Shown here: piece after piece, positions 7,979 through 17,378 of the stretch
Position numbering within the stretch: position 1 is the stretch's first letter
Layout of the letters: each line of letters begins with the position of its first letter
DNA from: a virus
Strand: one strand, 5' to 3'
Length of the DNA stretch: 64,000 nucleotides
Virus record (IMG/VR): IMGVR_UViG_3300036766_001333
Span: 1-64,000 of that record
The notes under the pieces: model-generated
The model's database searches: none
Told to the model about the DNA's origin: nothing
The model's input: the letters and a program-made list of their open reading frames with translations, nothing else
Program-made: the position numbers and the translations under genes

Positions 7979-9001
7979 ATGAATAAAATAAATCAAGAAA
8001 CAGCACAGCAAATAATAGATTTGTATGTTGGAGGGCAAACCTATAAAGGTCTTGCTTCGAAGTTTAATTTGTATTTTTCCACGATTGCCAAAATAGTACA
8101 TGGAAAAATTTGGAAACAATGTGTAAGACCAAGCAATATTAAAGAGATTACAAATCAAAGACAAAAAGAAACAGAATTTAAAATAGGCAGGATGGAACAA
8201 TTACACGCCAGTTATCCTCCTTTAACAACTTATCAAAAAGATATAATTAATGGCTCTTTGTTAGGAGATGGAACCATTAAAAAATTTGATGAAATTCATC
8301 CAAATTCAAATTTCTGCAAATTACAATGTGCAAGATTTAAAGAATACACTGATTGGCACTATGAAGTTTTAAAGCCTTATAGTTCTTGTATTGTGAAACA
8401 TTCTCAAGAAATCGAAGGAAGAATCTTTAAAGGATTTGCTACTATCACACACCATCATCCAGTTTTTACAGAATATAGAAAAAAATGGTATCCAAATGGA
8501 ACAAAGATCGTTCCCGAAGATTTAGAATTAAATCCTTTAATTATAGCAATATGGTTTTTTGATGATGGAAACAACTCCTATAGTAAAAGACAGGTTAGGT
8601 TTTACACTCAAGGATTTCAAGTAGATGAGGCTGATTTTTTGGCAGAAAAACTAAAATGTTTTGAAATTAAGTCTAGTGTATTAATAAGAATTTCACGTAA
8701 AACAGGGAAGAAACAACCGTACTTATCTGTAAATGGTCCAAGTTACGACAATCTTATTAACTTAATTGCTCCGCATTGCAAGTGGAAATGTTTTGAATAT
8801 AAGGTTAAACACAGAAAAGCTATTAAACAATGGGAACAAGATCAAGTCAAGTTATCAGAAGATAAAGTCAGAAAAATATTTTTACTTAAAAAAGATTATA
8901 CAAATAAAGAAATTGCCAGGAAATTTACCGTACATCACGGAACTATATCAAGAATTATCAATGGCGGGTCTTGGAAGCATCTCAATTTAGCAAATAAATA
9001 A
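7979..9001 (+). CDS. LAGLIDADG homing endonuclease with HTH domains at both ends
   Basis: The start at 7979 (MNKINQETAQQ) is preferred; an in-frame TTG lies 15 bases upstream inside the preceding gene. The 340-residue protein has two LAGLIDADG-like helices, GSLLGDGTI and AIWFFDDGNN, with their acidic catalytic residues. Both ends carry a helix-turn-helix of the same type (LASKFNLYFSTIAKIVHG near residue 28 and IARKFTVHHGTISRIINGG near the C-terminus). It probably cuts a specific DNA site lacking this gene. No self-splicing intron core was recognised around it, so it appears free-standing. Confidence 0.85.
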   Translation: MNKINQETAQQIIDLYVGGQTYKGLASKFNLYFSTIAKIVHGKIWKQCVRPSNIKEITNQRQKETEFKIGRMEQLHASYPPLTTYQKDIINGSLLGDGTIKKFDEIHPNSNFCKLQCARFKEYTDWHYEVLKPYSSCIVKHSQEIEGRIFKGFATITHHHPVFTEYRKKWYPNGTKIVPEDLELNPLIIAIWFFDDGNNSYSKRQVRFYTQGFQVDEADFLAEKLKCFEIKSSVLIRISRKTGKKQPYLSVNGPSYDNLINLIAPHCKWKCFEYKVKHRKAIKQWEQDQVKLSEDKVRKIFLLKKDYTNKEIARKFTVHHGTISRIINGGSWKHLNLANK

Positions 9002-9025
9002 AAATATAATTTCATACATATAAAC

Positions 9026-9529
9026 ATGAAACCTTTTAAGGCATTTATAGATCATAAACATCGAGAATCTAGAAAACAACTTAAGCTTATTGAGAAAGTG
9101 CTAGAATCTCAAGGAATGCAAGTTAAAGATTTTTTAAAAGAAGACGATCCATACATCTTTATTTTGAACCCTATTAAAGAAGCTGGGTTTGATGGCATAA
9201 GATTATATAAAATTGGCGAAACCATTGCATTTAGGGTTCAAAAGAGAGAGAAGACACATCCATTTGGTGCAGCTTATGAACTTCCTGTAGAAGAAATGTT
9301 TGATGATATCTTGACAGATGTAAGAAATCCAGAAAAAGCTGGCAAAGAAGTAATTAAATTTGTCACTGAAGAAGTCAAAAGATTTTTTAAGAAGAGTGCT
9401 GAAGCGGCAGAGCAAATCAGAGGCAATATTAACTTCGATAATGACCAACAGCCTTGGAATAATAAGATAGTAATGCGCACAAATGAATTGGGTATTGACT
9501 TTGCAAATATGGTTTACACAAAAGGCTAA
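9026..9529 (+). CDS. Hypothetical protein with capsid-targeting-like N-terminus
   Basis: This is a 167-residue protein of unknown family. It opens with MKPFKAFIDHKHRE, close in pattern to T4 internal-protein leaders. A mixed beta/alpha middle follows (YIFILNPIKEAGFDGIRLYK, IAFRVQKREKTHPFGAAYEL) and then a helical C-terminal part. The ATG is preceded by ATACATATAAAC without a Shine-Dalgarno. It directly follows the LAGLIDADG gene but has its own promoter-like element, so it is probably intact. A head-cargo or tail-assembly role is inference from the N-terminus and the neighbours. Confidence 0.55.
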   Translation: MKPFKAFIDHKHRESRKQLKLIEKVLESQGMQVKDFLKEDDPYIFILNPIKEAGFDGIRLYKIGETIAFRVQKREKTHPFGAAYELPVEEMFDDILTDVRNPEKAGKEVIKFVTEEVKRFFKKSAEAAEQIRGNINFDNDQQPWNNKIVMRTNELGIDFANMVYTKG

Positions 9530-9535
9530 ATTATA

Positions 9536-9549
9536 CTACATAAATCTAA
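9536..9549 (+). promoter_or_regulatory. Putative late promoter
   Basis: The bases CTACATAAATCTAA directly precede the ATG at 9550. The ATAAAT core matches a T4-type late promoter, and its distance to the ATG leaves no room for a normal leader. Confidence 0.35.
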
Positions 9550-10053
9550 ATGGCTACAGGAGAATTTAAACTACCTCCCAATTTAGAACCTTTATTCACT
9601 ACTTTAAAAGGTCAAGATAGAAGAACATTAAAAACAGTAGGTAAAGGGTCCGTTATTACTTTTAATTATATTGGTCAAACCAAGTATAGGATACATGATC
9701 CTTATCCTATGATTATAGTATCTGATATTTTTAATGAGATGATCCGTGGGGTTAACCTAAATTACCTCACGTTACCTTATATGAAAGGCTTAGTTGTATC
9801 GTATGCGGACAATCCAAGATTCTCGTATACATATATAAAAGGAGATCAATATATAGTAGGAGCCTTTCGAAGCTACAAACGTGCCGGTATTAGTCAGTTA
9901 AGAATACTCGATACTGGATTTCTTCGTGATTTGTTAAAAGTAGTGAGATCATTAGAGCCAGGAGAAATTGAACAGATGCGAGCGCAAGTAGAGAGATTAT
10001 TACAAGAAGGAATTAATCAGCCTCCAGCGCAAGAGGGGCCAGAAATTAAATAA
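9550..10053 (+). CDS. Hypothetical virion/tail-assembly protein
   Basis: This 167-residue protein has a beta-rich core (SVITFNYIGQTKYRIHDPYP, MIIVSDIF, RGVNLNYLTLPYMKGLVVSY) and a helical Pro/Gln-rich tail. I do not recognise a named family. It ends two bases before the tape-measure start, in the place where tail tube, assembly chaperone or baseplate genes usually lie. A tail role is therefore likely by context only. Confidence 0.55.
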   Translation: MATGEFKLPPNLEPLFTTLKGQDRRTLKTVGKGSVITFNYIGQTKYRIHDPYPMIIVSDIFNEMIRGVNLNYLTLPYMKGLVVSYADNPRFSYTYIKGDQYIVGAFRSYKRAGISQLRILDTGFLRDLLKVVRSLEPGEIEQMRAQVERLLQEGINQPPAQEGPEIK

Positions 10054-10055
10054 CT

Positions 10056-13000
10056 ATGGAAGCCCGTGATGGAATAGGTCGAACAGTTAAAATGCAAGAC
10101 AATTTAACTGTCGAAGATTTAGTAAAAGCATTAGATCAAAATGAAATCAGTGTCAAACCTAATGAAGCTGAATTAGAGATGGTCCGTAAACAAGAAGAAT
10201 ACAACAAAACAGGAGACATATTAAAGAAACATTTAGAAAAATTAGTCAAACAATCTGAAGGGCAACAAAAAGCCATAGACAAATTAAATGATAAGTTAGT
10301 TGAGGCTATGAAGCTCAATGAACAATACAGAGATAAAAAAGATAAGCAGACCCCAGAAGAAAAAGAATATTACAAGAAGGCTGTTAAAAAAGGTAGCATT
10401 TATGTCCATGATGAAGGGACACATAAATTATTAGAACAAATGATTCCTTTGTTGGGCGGGAAGGCTGCTGGAAATATAACTGGTGTTGCAGGATCATTTT
10501 CATCAGACCTTCAAAAAACTCTGGAACTGTTGAATAAAGTAGCAGTAAGTGGAACTCAGTTAATTGATAGTGTCACACTAATAAACAGAAAAGGCGAACT
10601 AGGAACAGGCACAGGGAATATTCCAGGAATACCTGCCCCACCGAATCCTGACCCTGAAGTATTAAAAGATATTGAGAAAGATAACAAAGCAAGCAAGGGA
10701 GTTTTTTCTGCCATGTTAGGTTGGTGGAAAAATTGGGGGAAAAAAGGAAATGATAAAGATAAGAGTAATCATGAAGATTTAAAAAAGATTTTCGGCATGG
10801 ATATTGGCACAAGAGCTAAAGAGAAATTTAGAAGTGTTGGAGCTACACTTGTTTCAGAAAAAGCAGGGGGAGTCGATGTAGCCGACAAATTAATACGTGC
10901 AATGAATTTAGAAAGATTAATTGGTGGAATATTTAATATTACTGGAGCCGTCATAGGAAAAGCATTAACGGCTTTTTTGCCGGAAGTGTTTAACAAAATT
11001 AGTAAAACAGTTGGTAAATTTTTTGGCGGTATTGCAGAAACAAGTGCAAGCATATTCCTAGAACCTCTTAAAAAACAACTTGAAACATATAGTGACATAA
11101 GACAAGTAATAGATCAGACAACCAGAGGATTAGGTCTAAACAATAAAGAAATTGAAAGTGGGTCTATTGGTATAAAAGAAATTCGTGAAACGGGACAAGA
11201 TATAAATACAATACAAAAAGAATGGATCAAAAACTGGAAAAGAGGCATTCAAGAAATAGGAAAGACAAAGAAAGTTTTAACAACCGGCTTATCTACAGCT
11301 TATTTAATAGGATCAAGTGCAAGTGAAACTTCTGATATGTTCTCAGATTGGCATCAAAACTTAAGACTATCAGTAGGGGATTTAGGCATTATGGGTAGAG
11401 GTTTAGTAGAAATATCTAAATCTACAGGAGTTACTGGAGACAATTTACTTAGAGTAGCCAAATCTGCCGGACAATTAATGCAGAATATGAAGGACGCTGG
11501 AACCTTTACTACGTCTTATGGGAAAATGATAACCAAAATTCTAGCTGAAGCTTCAAAAGTAGGGGCAGAAGATATAGGCAAAGAAGTTCTCCAAATGATG
11601 CAAGGAGGACTAGCTTTTGGTGGAGGAGATGAAAGTTTAAAAAGATTTATGACTATGGGTGCTGGTGCTGTTGGTCCTGCTGGTGGCATGTTGACAGATA
11701 AGTTATTTAAAGGGCAAAAATTATTACCAGAGGAAATGAAACAATTAGCTACAGGCATGGAGCGAGTTATTCAAGACATGATTGATGATATAGCACCAAT
11801 TGGAACAAATTTCAAAAATTTAAACGAGCAGCAAAGGGAAGACCTGAATTTTCAAATGAAACTTGCTTTTGGGGAAAAAATTAAATCAGAGAAAATGCTT
11901 GCCTTCATAGAATCTATGAGAAAAGGATCAAAAACTTTCGCTGAAACCTTAGAAGACTTAACTAAGGAAGGCGAGAAAAATATTTCGGCAGAGAAAACAA
12001 AGCAAATAGAACAAGAAAAAAGTAATCTTATTACAAGTGAATCTTTAGACCTTTTTTCAAAATACAATGACTTACTTCAAACAGAAGGACCAAATGCATT
12101 AAAAAAATTCATGGAAATGCCAGGAGTGAAAGAAAGTTTAACAGCCTTAAATGTAAAAGGCACAACAGAGCCAGAAGTTTTAAAAGGATTATTACAACCA
12201 GTAATTAATAATTTGAACAAAAAAATTACATCCGATCCAAAATTATCAAAAACCATGAAGCCTTTCGATAGTAATGTCATAAAAGATGCATTAGATAAAG
12301 GTGCTAAAGGCATCGAAGACTTATTTGAAAATATAAACGAAGTTCAAAACCAGATAATTATACAACAAAAAGCCAATCTCGATCCAGTTAAAGCTCTTGA
12401 ATTTGCGGTTAATCAGTTATCAGGATCAGTTCAAGAATTGGCCTCAAATTTAACATCAAAATTTCACGAGTCACTCACAAAACTAGTAGTTAATTTGGAC
12501 AATTTAATCACAGCATTTACACGTTTATCAGATGAAACTAAGACAGTAATAGGATTATTAGTTGGTGGAGGCGGATTGGTTTTGGCGCTTGCAACAGTTG
12601 CAGGTACAATAAAAAATACAATTGAAGTAATTAAAACATTACGAGGATTAGGAGCAGTTCCAGGAGCAGCAGGAGCAGTTCCAGGAGCAGCAGGAGCAGT
12701 TCCAGGAGCAGCAGGAGCAGTTCCAGGAGCGGTTCCAGGAGCAGCAGGAGCAGTTCCAGTTGCCGCAAGTCCGTTGGTTCTTGCTAGCCTCCCAACTGCA
12801 CTAGCAGGATTATTTTATGTCCTCAAAAAAGGCAATGATGCTACAAGTGAAAGAACAGATGCGTTGATGGCAGAAACCCCTAAATTAATTGCAAATTTAA
12901 AGCAACAAAACAAAAACATGGAAAGTAGCGTAGCCAAAGTAAATGCAGATAAAATTAAAGAGGAAATGCAAAACCTTAGTCAACAAACAATAGCTTTAGC

Positions 13001-14438
13001 AAAAGCTGCGCAGGAAGATATAAATAGTCTCAATAGTGCAAAAGCTAAAGTTGATGATGCATTTCAATCTTTCTTTTCAGCAAAATGGTTTAGGTCTAAC
13101 TATATGACAGAGAGAGATGCAGAAATTCTTCAGAATCAAATTACACAAGATAGAGTGCAAAGAGAATTAAATGACAGACAGAAAACCCTTGAAGAATCGT
13201 TGGCTAGAGCTTCTGCTAGAGAAAACATAGGCAAAACAACAACAGAAATTGGCGAACATGAGAAAAAATTAGCAAATGCTAGACAAGAAGAAAAAGACCT
13301 TAATAAATTATTGGCAGAAAAGAGAAAAGAATTTGATAATCGTGGGTTTTTTCAATCCAAGACAGACCTAAGAATAGAAATTAATGATATAAACGCTAAA
13401 ATTAAAGAAGCTACAGAACTTAGAATTGAAGAAGAAAAACTTGTTGATCTTAAAAAACAAGGTCTTTTAGCCAGTAAAGTAGACTATATGGTTGATGTTG
13501 GCGCTAATAAAGTTAAAGGAAAAAACTTAGGTTTATTAGAACAATATTCTGAAATATTTATGAAAATGCGACAAGCCAAAGGAACTGGTTGGGATGCCGC
13601 TACAGACCCAGAAGTTCAGCTTATGAATAAACAACTTGGCATAAATCTTGCTGACCTGGAGAAAGAATCTGCATTGCGACAAGAACTTTTTGGCAAAAAA
13701 AGTGCCGCTCAAGAATCACTTGGGATAAATAGAAAAAAAATGGAAGAATATCTCAACAAGTGGAAAGATAACAAAGATTGGAATAATTTCATGCGAGCTA
13801 GCATGAATGAACTTGGAAATACAAATTATAAAACCTTTGATGAAGCTATTACCAATGCAACTCCTGAAGTAATTGCTAAAGCGCTTCAGGCATATTCCAC
13901 CGAACGTCCTCAATATACTTTGAACACAGGTAAGGAAATAGCAAATGCACTTATTGAATCACAAAATAGACTTGGAAAAGCAGATGAAGACATAAAGAAA
14001 TTAGCCGATGCTGGTCTTAAAAAAGACAGTATTTATGTTTATGATACTCATGCTGAGTTAGTTTTAGCCAAAATTTCAGAAAGTATAAACAAGCTATTTG
14101 CAACACCAATATTGCCTGGACCTATAGACCCAGAGGCAGAAATAAAAAGAAGAAAACTAGAAGCAGAGGAAAGAAATAAACCTATAGTTATAGAAAATGA
14201 TGACCTTTCTTCTATAGAAGAAACCAATAGAACAGTTGCAGAAAAAATAGCTATTGTTGCTGATCTCCTAAAAGACATTAAGGAATCCTTAGCTCCAAGA
14301 AAAAGATATGCTGGAGATAGTGGCAGAGATGTAAGCGAAGAACCTTATAATGATGGAGTGTTAGATACAGAATGGGTACAGGCAAGATTTGATGAAATGT
14401 CTCCTGGACTCGGAGGAGAATACACGGATGGAGCTTAA
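10056..14438 (+). CDS. Tail tape measure protein
   Basis: This is the longest gene, 1460 residues. It combines long coiled coils (about 20-100 and 960-1170) with hydrophobic Gly/Ala-rich helical segments. One spans about 285-330. Another, at about 830-930, contains a GAVPGAA repeat flanked by VIGLLVGGGG and VLASLPTALAGLFYVL. This mix, the length and the position just before baseplate genes define a tape measure protein, which sets tail length and is ejected through the tube. T4 gp29 is far shorter (about 590 residues), so if length scales normally this tail would be much longer. It follows the previous gene by two bases. Confidence 0.85.
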   Translation: MEARDGIGRTVKMQDNLTVEDLVKALDQNEISVKPNEAELEMVRKQEEYNKTGDILKKHLEKLVKQSEGQQKAIDKLNDKLVEAMKLNEQYRDKKDKQTPEEKEYYKKAVKKGSIYVHDEGTHKLLEQMIPLLGGKAAGNITGVAGSFSSDLQKTLELLNKVAVSGTQLIDSVTLINRKGELGTGTGNIPGIPAPPNPDPEVLKDIEKDNKASKGVFSAMLGWWKNWGKKGNDKDKSNHEDLKKIFGMDIGTRAKEKFRSVGATLVSEKAGGVDVADKLIRAMNLERLIGGIFNITGAVIGKALTAFLPEVFNKISKTVGKFFGGIAETSASIFLEPLKKQLETYSDIRQVIDQTTRGLGLNNKEIESGSIGIKEIRETGQDINTIQKEWIKNWKRGIQEIGKTKKVLTTGLSTAYLIGSSASETSDMFSDWHQNLRLSVGDLGIMGRGLVEISKSTGVTGDNLLRVAKSAGQLMQNMKDAGTFTTSYGKMITKILAEASKVGAEDIGKEVLQMMQGGLAFGGGDESLKRFMTMGAGAVGPAGGMLTDKLFKGQKLLPEEMKQLATGMERVIQDMIDDIAPIGTNFKNLNEQQREDLNFQMKLAFGEKIKSEKMLAFIESMRKGSKTFAETLEDLTKEGEKNISAEKTKQIEQEKSNLITSESLDLFSKYNDLLQTEGPNALKKFMEMPGVKESLTALNVKGTTEPEVLKGLLQPVINNLNKKITSDPKLSKTMKPFDSNVIKDALDKGAKGIEDLFENINEVQNQIIIQQKANLDPVKALEFAVNQLSGSVQELASNLTSKFHESLTKLVVNLDNLITAFTRLSDETKTVIGLLVGGGGLVLALATVAGTIKNTIEVIKTLRGLGAVPGAAGAVPGAAGAVPGAAGAVPGAVPGAAGAVPVAASPLVLASLPTALAGLFYVLKKGNDATSERTDALMAETPKLIANLKQQNKNMESSVAKVNADKIKEEMQNLSQQTIALAKAAQEDINSLNSAKAKVDDAFQSFFSAKWFRSNYMTERDAEILQNQITQDRVQRELNDRQKTLEESLARASARENIGKTTTEIGEHEKKLANARQEEKDLNKLLAEKRKEFDNRGFFQSKTDLRIEINDINAKIKEATELRIEEEKLVDLKKQGLLASKVDYMVDVGANKVKGKNLGLLEQYSEIFMKMRQAKGTGWDAATDPEVQLMNKQLGINLADLEKESALRQELFGKKSAAQESLGINRKKMEEYLNKWKDNKDWNNFMRASMNELGNTNYKTFDEAITNATPEVIAKALQAYSTERPQYTLNTGKEIANALIESQNRLGKADEDIKKLADAGLKKDSIYVYDTHAELVLAKISESINKLFATPILPGPIDPEAEIKRRKLEAEERNKPIVIENDDLSSIEETNRTVAEKIAIVADLLKDIKESLAPRKRYAGDSGRDVSEEPYNDGVLDTEWVQARFDEMSPGLGGEYTDGA
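12651..12760 (+). repeat. 21-bp tandem repeat in tape measure gene (GAVPGAA units)
   Basis: About five copies of a 21-base unit beginning GGAGCAGTTCCAGGAGCAGC lie in tandem at 12651, 12672, 12693 and onward, with the last copies shortened. They encode GAVPGAA repeats between two hydrophobic segments. The near identity of the units points to recent slippage, so copy number may vary between relatives. Confidence 0.9.
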
Positions 14439-14450
14439 TGAAAGGTAATT

Positions 14451-15050
14451 ATGAGGGCAACTAATTCAGACGGAACCCTAAGAACATTAGAGAGATGTAA
14501 AATCATAACCCCCAATGGGACAGTTGACTTAAAAATACTCCCAGATATAAGCGATAGCAAATCGGCAAGTTGGGCCAGTGAACCCATTTTTGGTCGTTCG
14601 TCTCCTATGGTAACTTTTAGTTATTCTGATGCTAGAACCATACAGACTGATTTGCATTTTATGATAACTAAATGCACAGACATCAAAGATAATTTAAAGT
14701 ATCTAAGAATCCTACAAAGTTTAGTATATCCAGGAAAATCCACAGGGGATGTTCCTTTCACGCCGCCTCCTGTATCCAAAATAATTTGCGGACATCTGTT
14801 AGCTTCTCAAGGAGATGAAGGGAAGGGATGTACAGATGGCGTATGTGTAATTATGAGAAATTATAATGTAAGATATCCAACTGACGTGGCCTGGGACGAA
14901 AATGATCCTAATGGAGTCAGTCCTAGCTACTTGCCATATAGATTTACATTAAGCTGTTCTTGGGAAGTAGTTTATGCTTGCAAGGATTTACCAACTAATA
15001 ATATGATAGCAAAACAAGCATTAGATTGGTGTGGAATTGTAAAGGTTTAA
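14451..15050 (+). CDS. Contractile-tail tube / baseplate adaptor-like protein (tentative)
   Basis: The 199-residue protein begins with a beta-rich segment (CKIITPNGTVDLKILPDISD, then WASEPIFGRSSPMVTFSYSD, then TDLHFMI). The pattern resembles the tube-like adaptors of contractile injection systems that connect the tube to the LysM and hub proteins. It sits between the tape measure and the gp53-like gene, the position expected for such an adaptor. The match is to the general pattern only. Its end nearly touches the next gene. Confidence 0.5.
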   Translation: MRATNSDGTLRTLERCKIITPNGTVDLKILPDISDSKSASWASEPIFGRSSPMVTFSYSDARTIQTDLHFMITKCTDIKDNLKYLRILQSLVYPGKSTGDVPFTPPPVSKIICGHLLASQGDEGKGCTDGVCVIMRNYNVRYPTDVAWDENDPNGVSPSYLPYRFTLSCSWEVVYACKDLPTNNMIAKQALDWCGIVKV

Positions 15051-15052
15051 TT

Positions 15053-15370
15053 ATGGCTCTATATACAAGATACGCAAATATACCAGCATCTAGATTTGTT
15101 CAACCAACAAGCAGATACGCAAATTCTAAGACTATATTTTACACAGAGGATAAAAAAATAACATTTGATACTTATAAAAGAAAACCTTATGTTGGCGAGG
15201 GCAGTTGGCTAGAAATTACAAGTTCTGTTGAATATAGACCAGATTTAGTGTCTTTTGAATTCTATGGTGCCCCTGATTTTTGGTGGAAAATCATGGAAGT
15301 GAATGGGATGATGGACGTTTTGCAATTTAAACAAGGAATAAATATATTTTTGCCTAGTAATATTTTTTAG
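15053..15370 (+). CDS. Baseplate wedge protein, gp53/LysM-like
   Basis: I took the ATG at 15053, two bases after the previous stop. The 105-residue protein ends in a LysM-like pattern: YRPDLVSFEFYGAPDFWWKI, then EVNGMMDV, then GINIFLPS. This order (Tyr-Gly..WW.I...N.....G..I.lP) is shared by T4 gp53 and LysM-type adaptors of contractile tails, which link the wedge or hub to the tube. Its place directly before the hub and spike genes agrees. Confidence 0.7.
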   Translation: MALYTRYANIPASRFVQPTSRYANSKTIFYTEDKKITFDTYKRKPYVGEGSWLEITSSVEYRPDLVSFEFYGAPDFWWKIMEVNGMMDVLQFKQGINIFLPSNIF

Positions 15371-15379
15371 GACATCAAA

Positions 15380-17365
15380 ATGACTGTTTTTTCAACTACG
15401 TGTGGGCCTACTATTCCAAATGAAGTTTATTGTTCTTGTAGCACTCCATATATTACTGCTGGAGAGGGTGCGGATGCGGGCAAAACATTCGTTGGAAATT
15501 GTAAAACAGGCAATCCAAAAAGTAAATTTTTTGTTAAAGATTCGGTTAAATTAAAAACTTTATTAGCAGGAACAAGAATATCTCCGTGGGCTAAAATAGA
15601 ATTTATAGAACCTTGTAGTCACTTTTTCATAACTACAGGAAATGAATCTATGGAGTGGCAACTTAAAGGCGAGCCTGTAGAAAAGAATTGTCGTGCTGTA
15701 ATTAAATCATTCCAATATTCATGGGGAACCACAGGTCAAGGGAATACAGCTAAAGTTATAATTCATGACGAACAAGGAAGCTCTTTTAAGCTTTTTGTAG
15801 ATAGATTGTTCAAAAACTTACCGGGCGGAGCATTGCCACAACATGGTGTATATAAAGTAGTTGCAACTTGGGGATGGTTTGTTTCTGGAATGAATGGTTG
15901 CGATAGTGGCATTGCTAATGACGACCAAATCATATGTAGTCCGCAATGTTGGTTTATTCCAATGGGCGTTCAATCTAGTATCCAAAATGGTAAATTCATA
16001 TATGAAATAGAGTTAACTGATACTTTGCAAAGAGCACAATACTCAATAAATGAACAAACTATCGGCAAGCCATCTTTTCTTGGTATAACTCCTTTAACAT
16101 ATTTCACTGACGCTGTAGAACAATTAGGAAGAATTTCCAGACCTCAATTTAGAGCAGCATTTAAACAAGTTGATGATAATGGTGTAACTGTGCCGATGAA
16201 ATTTCATTTACAGTCCGGTACAACTCCAAATAAATTTCATCCAGATAAAGGGCTAGGAAAACAATCGTGGAAAACAGATAGTCGTGACCCTCTTAAAACC
16301 ATATGTAATTGGTTAAAAGAAGTATTAGCAGAGGGGGGGATTAAAGATCAAGGTCGTGGCATAACAATTAATTACGATCCTACGTATCATTGTAAATATT
16401 ATGATGGAGCATCTGATAACACTGATAATTATGGAAACCCATGTAAAGATGATAAAATTCCAGCAAACGGACAATTATTGTTTTGGGCCGATCCTCAAGC
16501 AGCAACCAATGGAAAAAATTTAAATGTAACTAATAAATGTAAAGCTTTATACATTGTAAATGGCGGTAATTGCTCATCAGTGCTAAGTTTCCAGCCAACA
16601 ATGAAATGGAATTTTCAAAGTGCCGTAAACGCTGGAGGTACAGCAACAACTAATTCGGGTGAAATGAGAAAACTATCAGCAGACAACCTTCTTAAATCTT
16701 TCGGGAATGTTATAAAATCTTATGTCCCCGTTACCGATGACGCCATAGATGCTTTGGGCAAGGAGGCTTTACCATACATATATAAATGTATATCAAATAA
16801 CCATAGGGCCAATTTTCCTATAGACTCTATAGAAGCCGAGTTAAGAGTCCAAGGCGATCCATCTCTATTTTTATGTACTCCCAGAGAAGGGACTGGAAGA
16901 ACTGTGGCAATCGTAGTAGTAAACCCCTTTTATCTAGATAGCGCCGATCCGCTCGTCAACCCAAATGATTGTTTGAAATGGACGCAAGGGCCAGGCACAG
17001 CATCCACTAATAGTAGCTCTTGCAATGAAATATTAACTAATAGAGCATGGTTTATTAGGTCAGTAGACCATCAAGTAAAAGAAGGGTCATATATAACTAC
17101 ATTAAAAGTATGGTTGCCAGTTCCAGGATCAGAATTAGCAACATTTGGTTCGCCGTTTACTCCTTTAGGCGGCGACGAACTTGGTTATACATTTGATGAC
17201 CCAACATCAGGTGGCGTACCTATAGGGTATGGGACACAAGAATGTATACATAGATATCCCGTAGGCGGAGAAGCTGTTGATTCACAAGGTTGTGCGTTAA
17301 TACCTGGCGATGGCGGATCGGAAGGATATGGAGACTTCTGCGATGGCGATCCTCATATACCATAA
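15380..17365 (+). CDS. Baseplate hub protein (gp27/gpD-like by position)
   Basis: The 661-residue protein lies between the gp53-like and gp5-like genes, where the hub (T4 gp27, P2 gpD) is expected. It is beta-rich with segments such as CRAVIKSFQYSWGTTGQ, AKVIIHDEQGSSFKLFVDRL and GVYKVVATWGWF, which fit the first hub barrel. The middle (about 215-330) is more helical. The C-terminal 60 residues are Gly/Pro-rich and probably disordered. It contains many cysteines for a cytoplasmic protein, as does the next gene. Assignment is by order and general pattern. Confidence 0.62.
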   Translation: MTVFSTTCGPTIPNEVYCSCSTPYITAGEGADAGKTFVGNCKTGNPKSKFFVKDSVKLKTLLAGTRISPWAKIEFIEPCSHFFITTGNESMEWQLKGEPVEKNCRAVIKSFQYSWGTTGQGNTAKVIIHDEQGSSFKLFVDRLFKNLPGGALPQHGVYKVVATWGWFVSGMNGCDSGIANDDQIICSPQCWFIPMGVQSSIQNGKFIYEIELTDTLQRAQYSINEQTIGKPSFLGITPLTYFTDAVEQLGRISRPQFRAAFKQVDDNGVTVPMKFHLQSGTTPNKFHPDKGLGKQSWKTDSRDPLKTICNWLKEVLAEGGIKDQGRGITINYDPTYHCKYYDGASDNTDNYGNPCKDDKIPANGQLLFWADPQAATNGKNLNVTNKCKALYIVNGGNCSSVLSFQPTMKWNFQSAVNAGGTATTNSGEMRKLSADNLLKSFGNVIKSYVPVTDDAIDALGKEALPYIYKCISNNHRANFPIDSIEAELRVQGDPSLFLCTPREGTGRTVAIVVVNPFYLDSADPLVNPNDCLKWTQGPGTASTNSSSCNEILTNRAWFIRSVDHQVKEGSYITTLKVWLPVPGSELATFGSPFTPLGGDELGYTFDDPTSGGVPIGYGTQECIHRYPVGGEAVDSQGCALIPGDGGSEGYGDFCDGDPHIP

Positions 17366-17369
17366 ATAG
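17361..17369 (+). promoter_or_regulatory. Putative late promoter overlapping the hub stop codon
   Basis: CATAAATAG overlaps the stop of the hub gene and lies nine bases before the spike ATG at 17379. It matches the TAAATA-type motif found before several other late genes in the window. Confidence 0.3.
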
Positions 17370-17378
17370 AGAACAAAA

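Noticed and set aside
7940-9025. Group I intron around the first LAGLIDADG gene
   Set aside because: Only 25 bases separate the endonuclease from the next gene, and I saw no intron core pairing segments. A free-standing gene is the simpler explanation.
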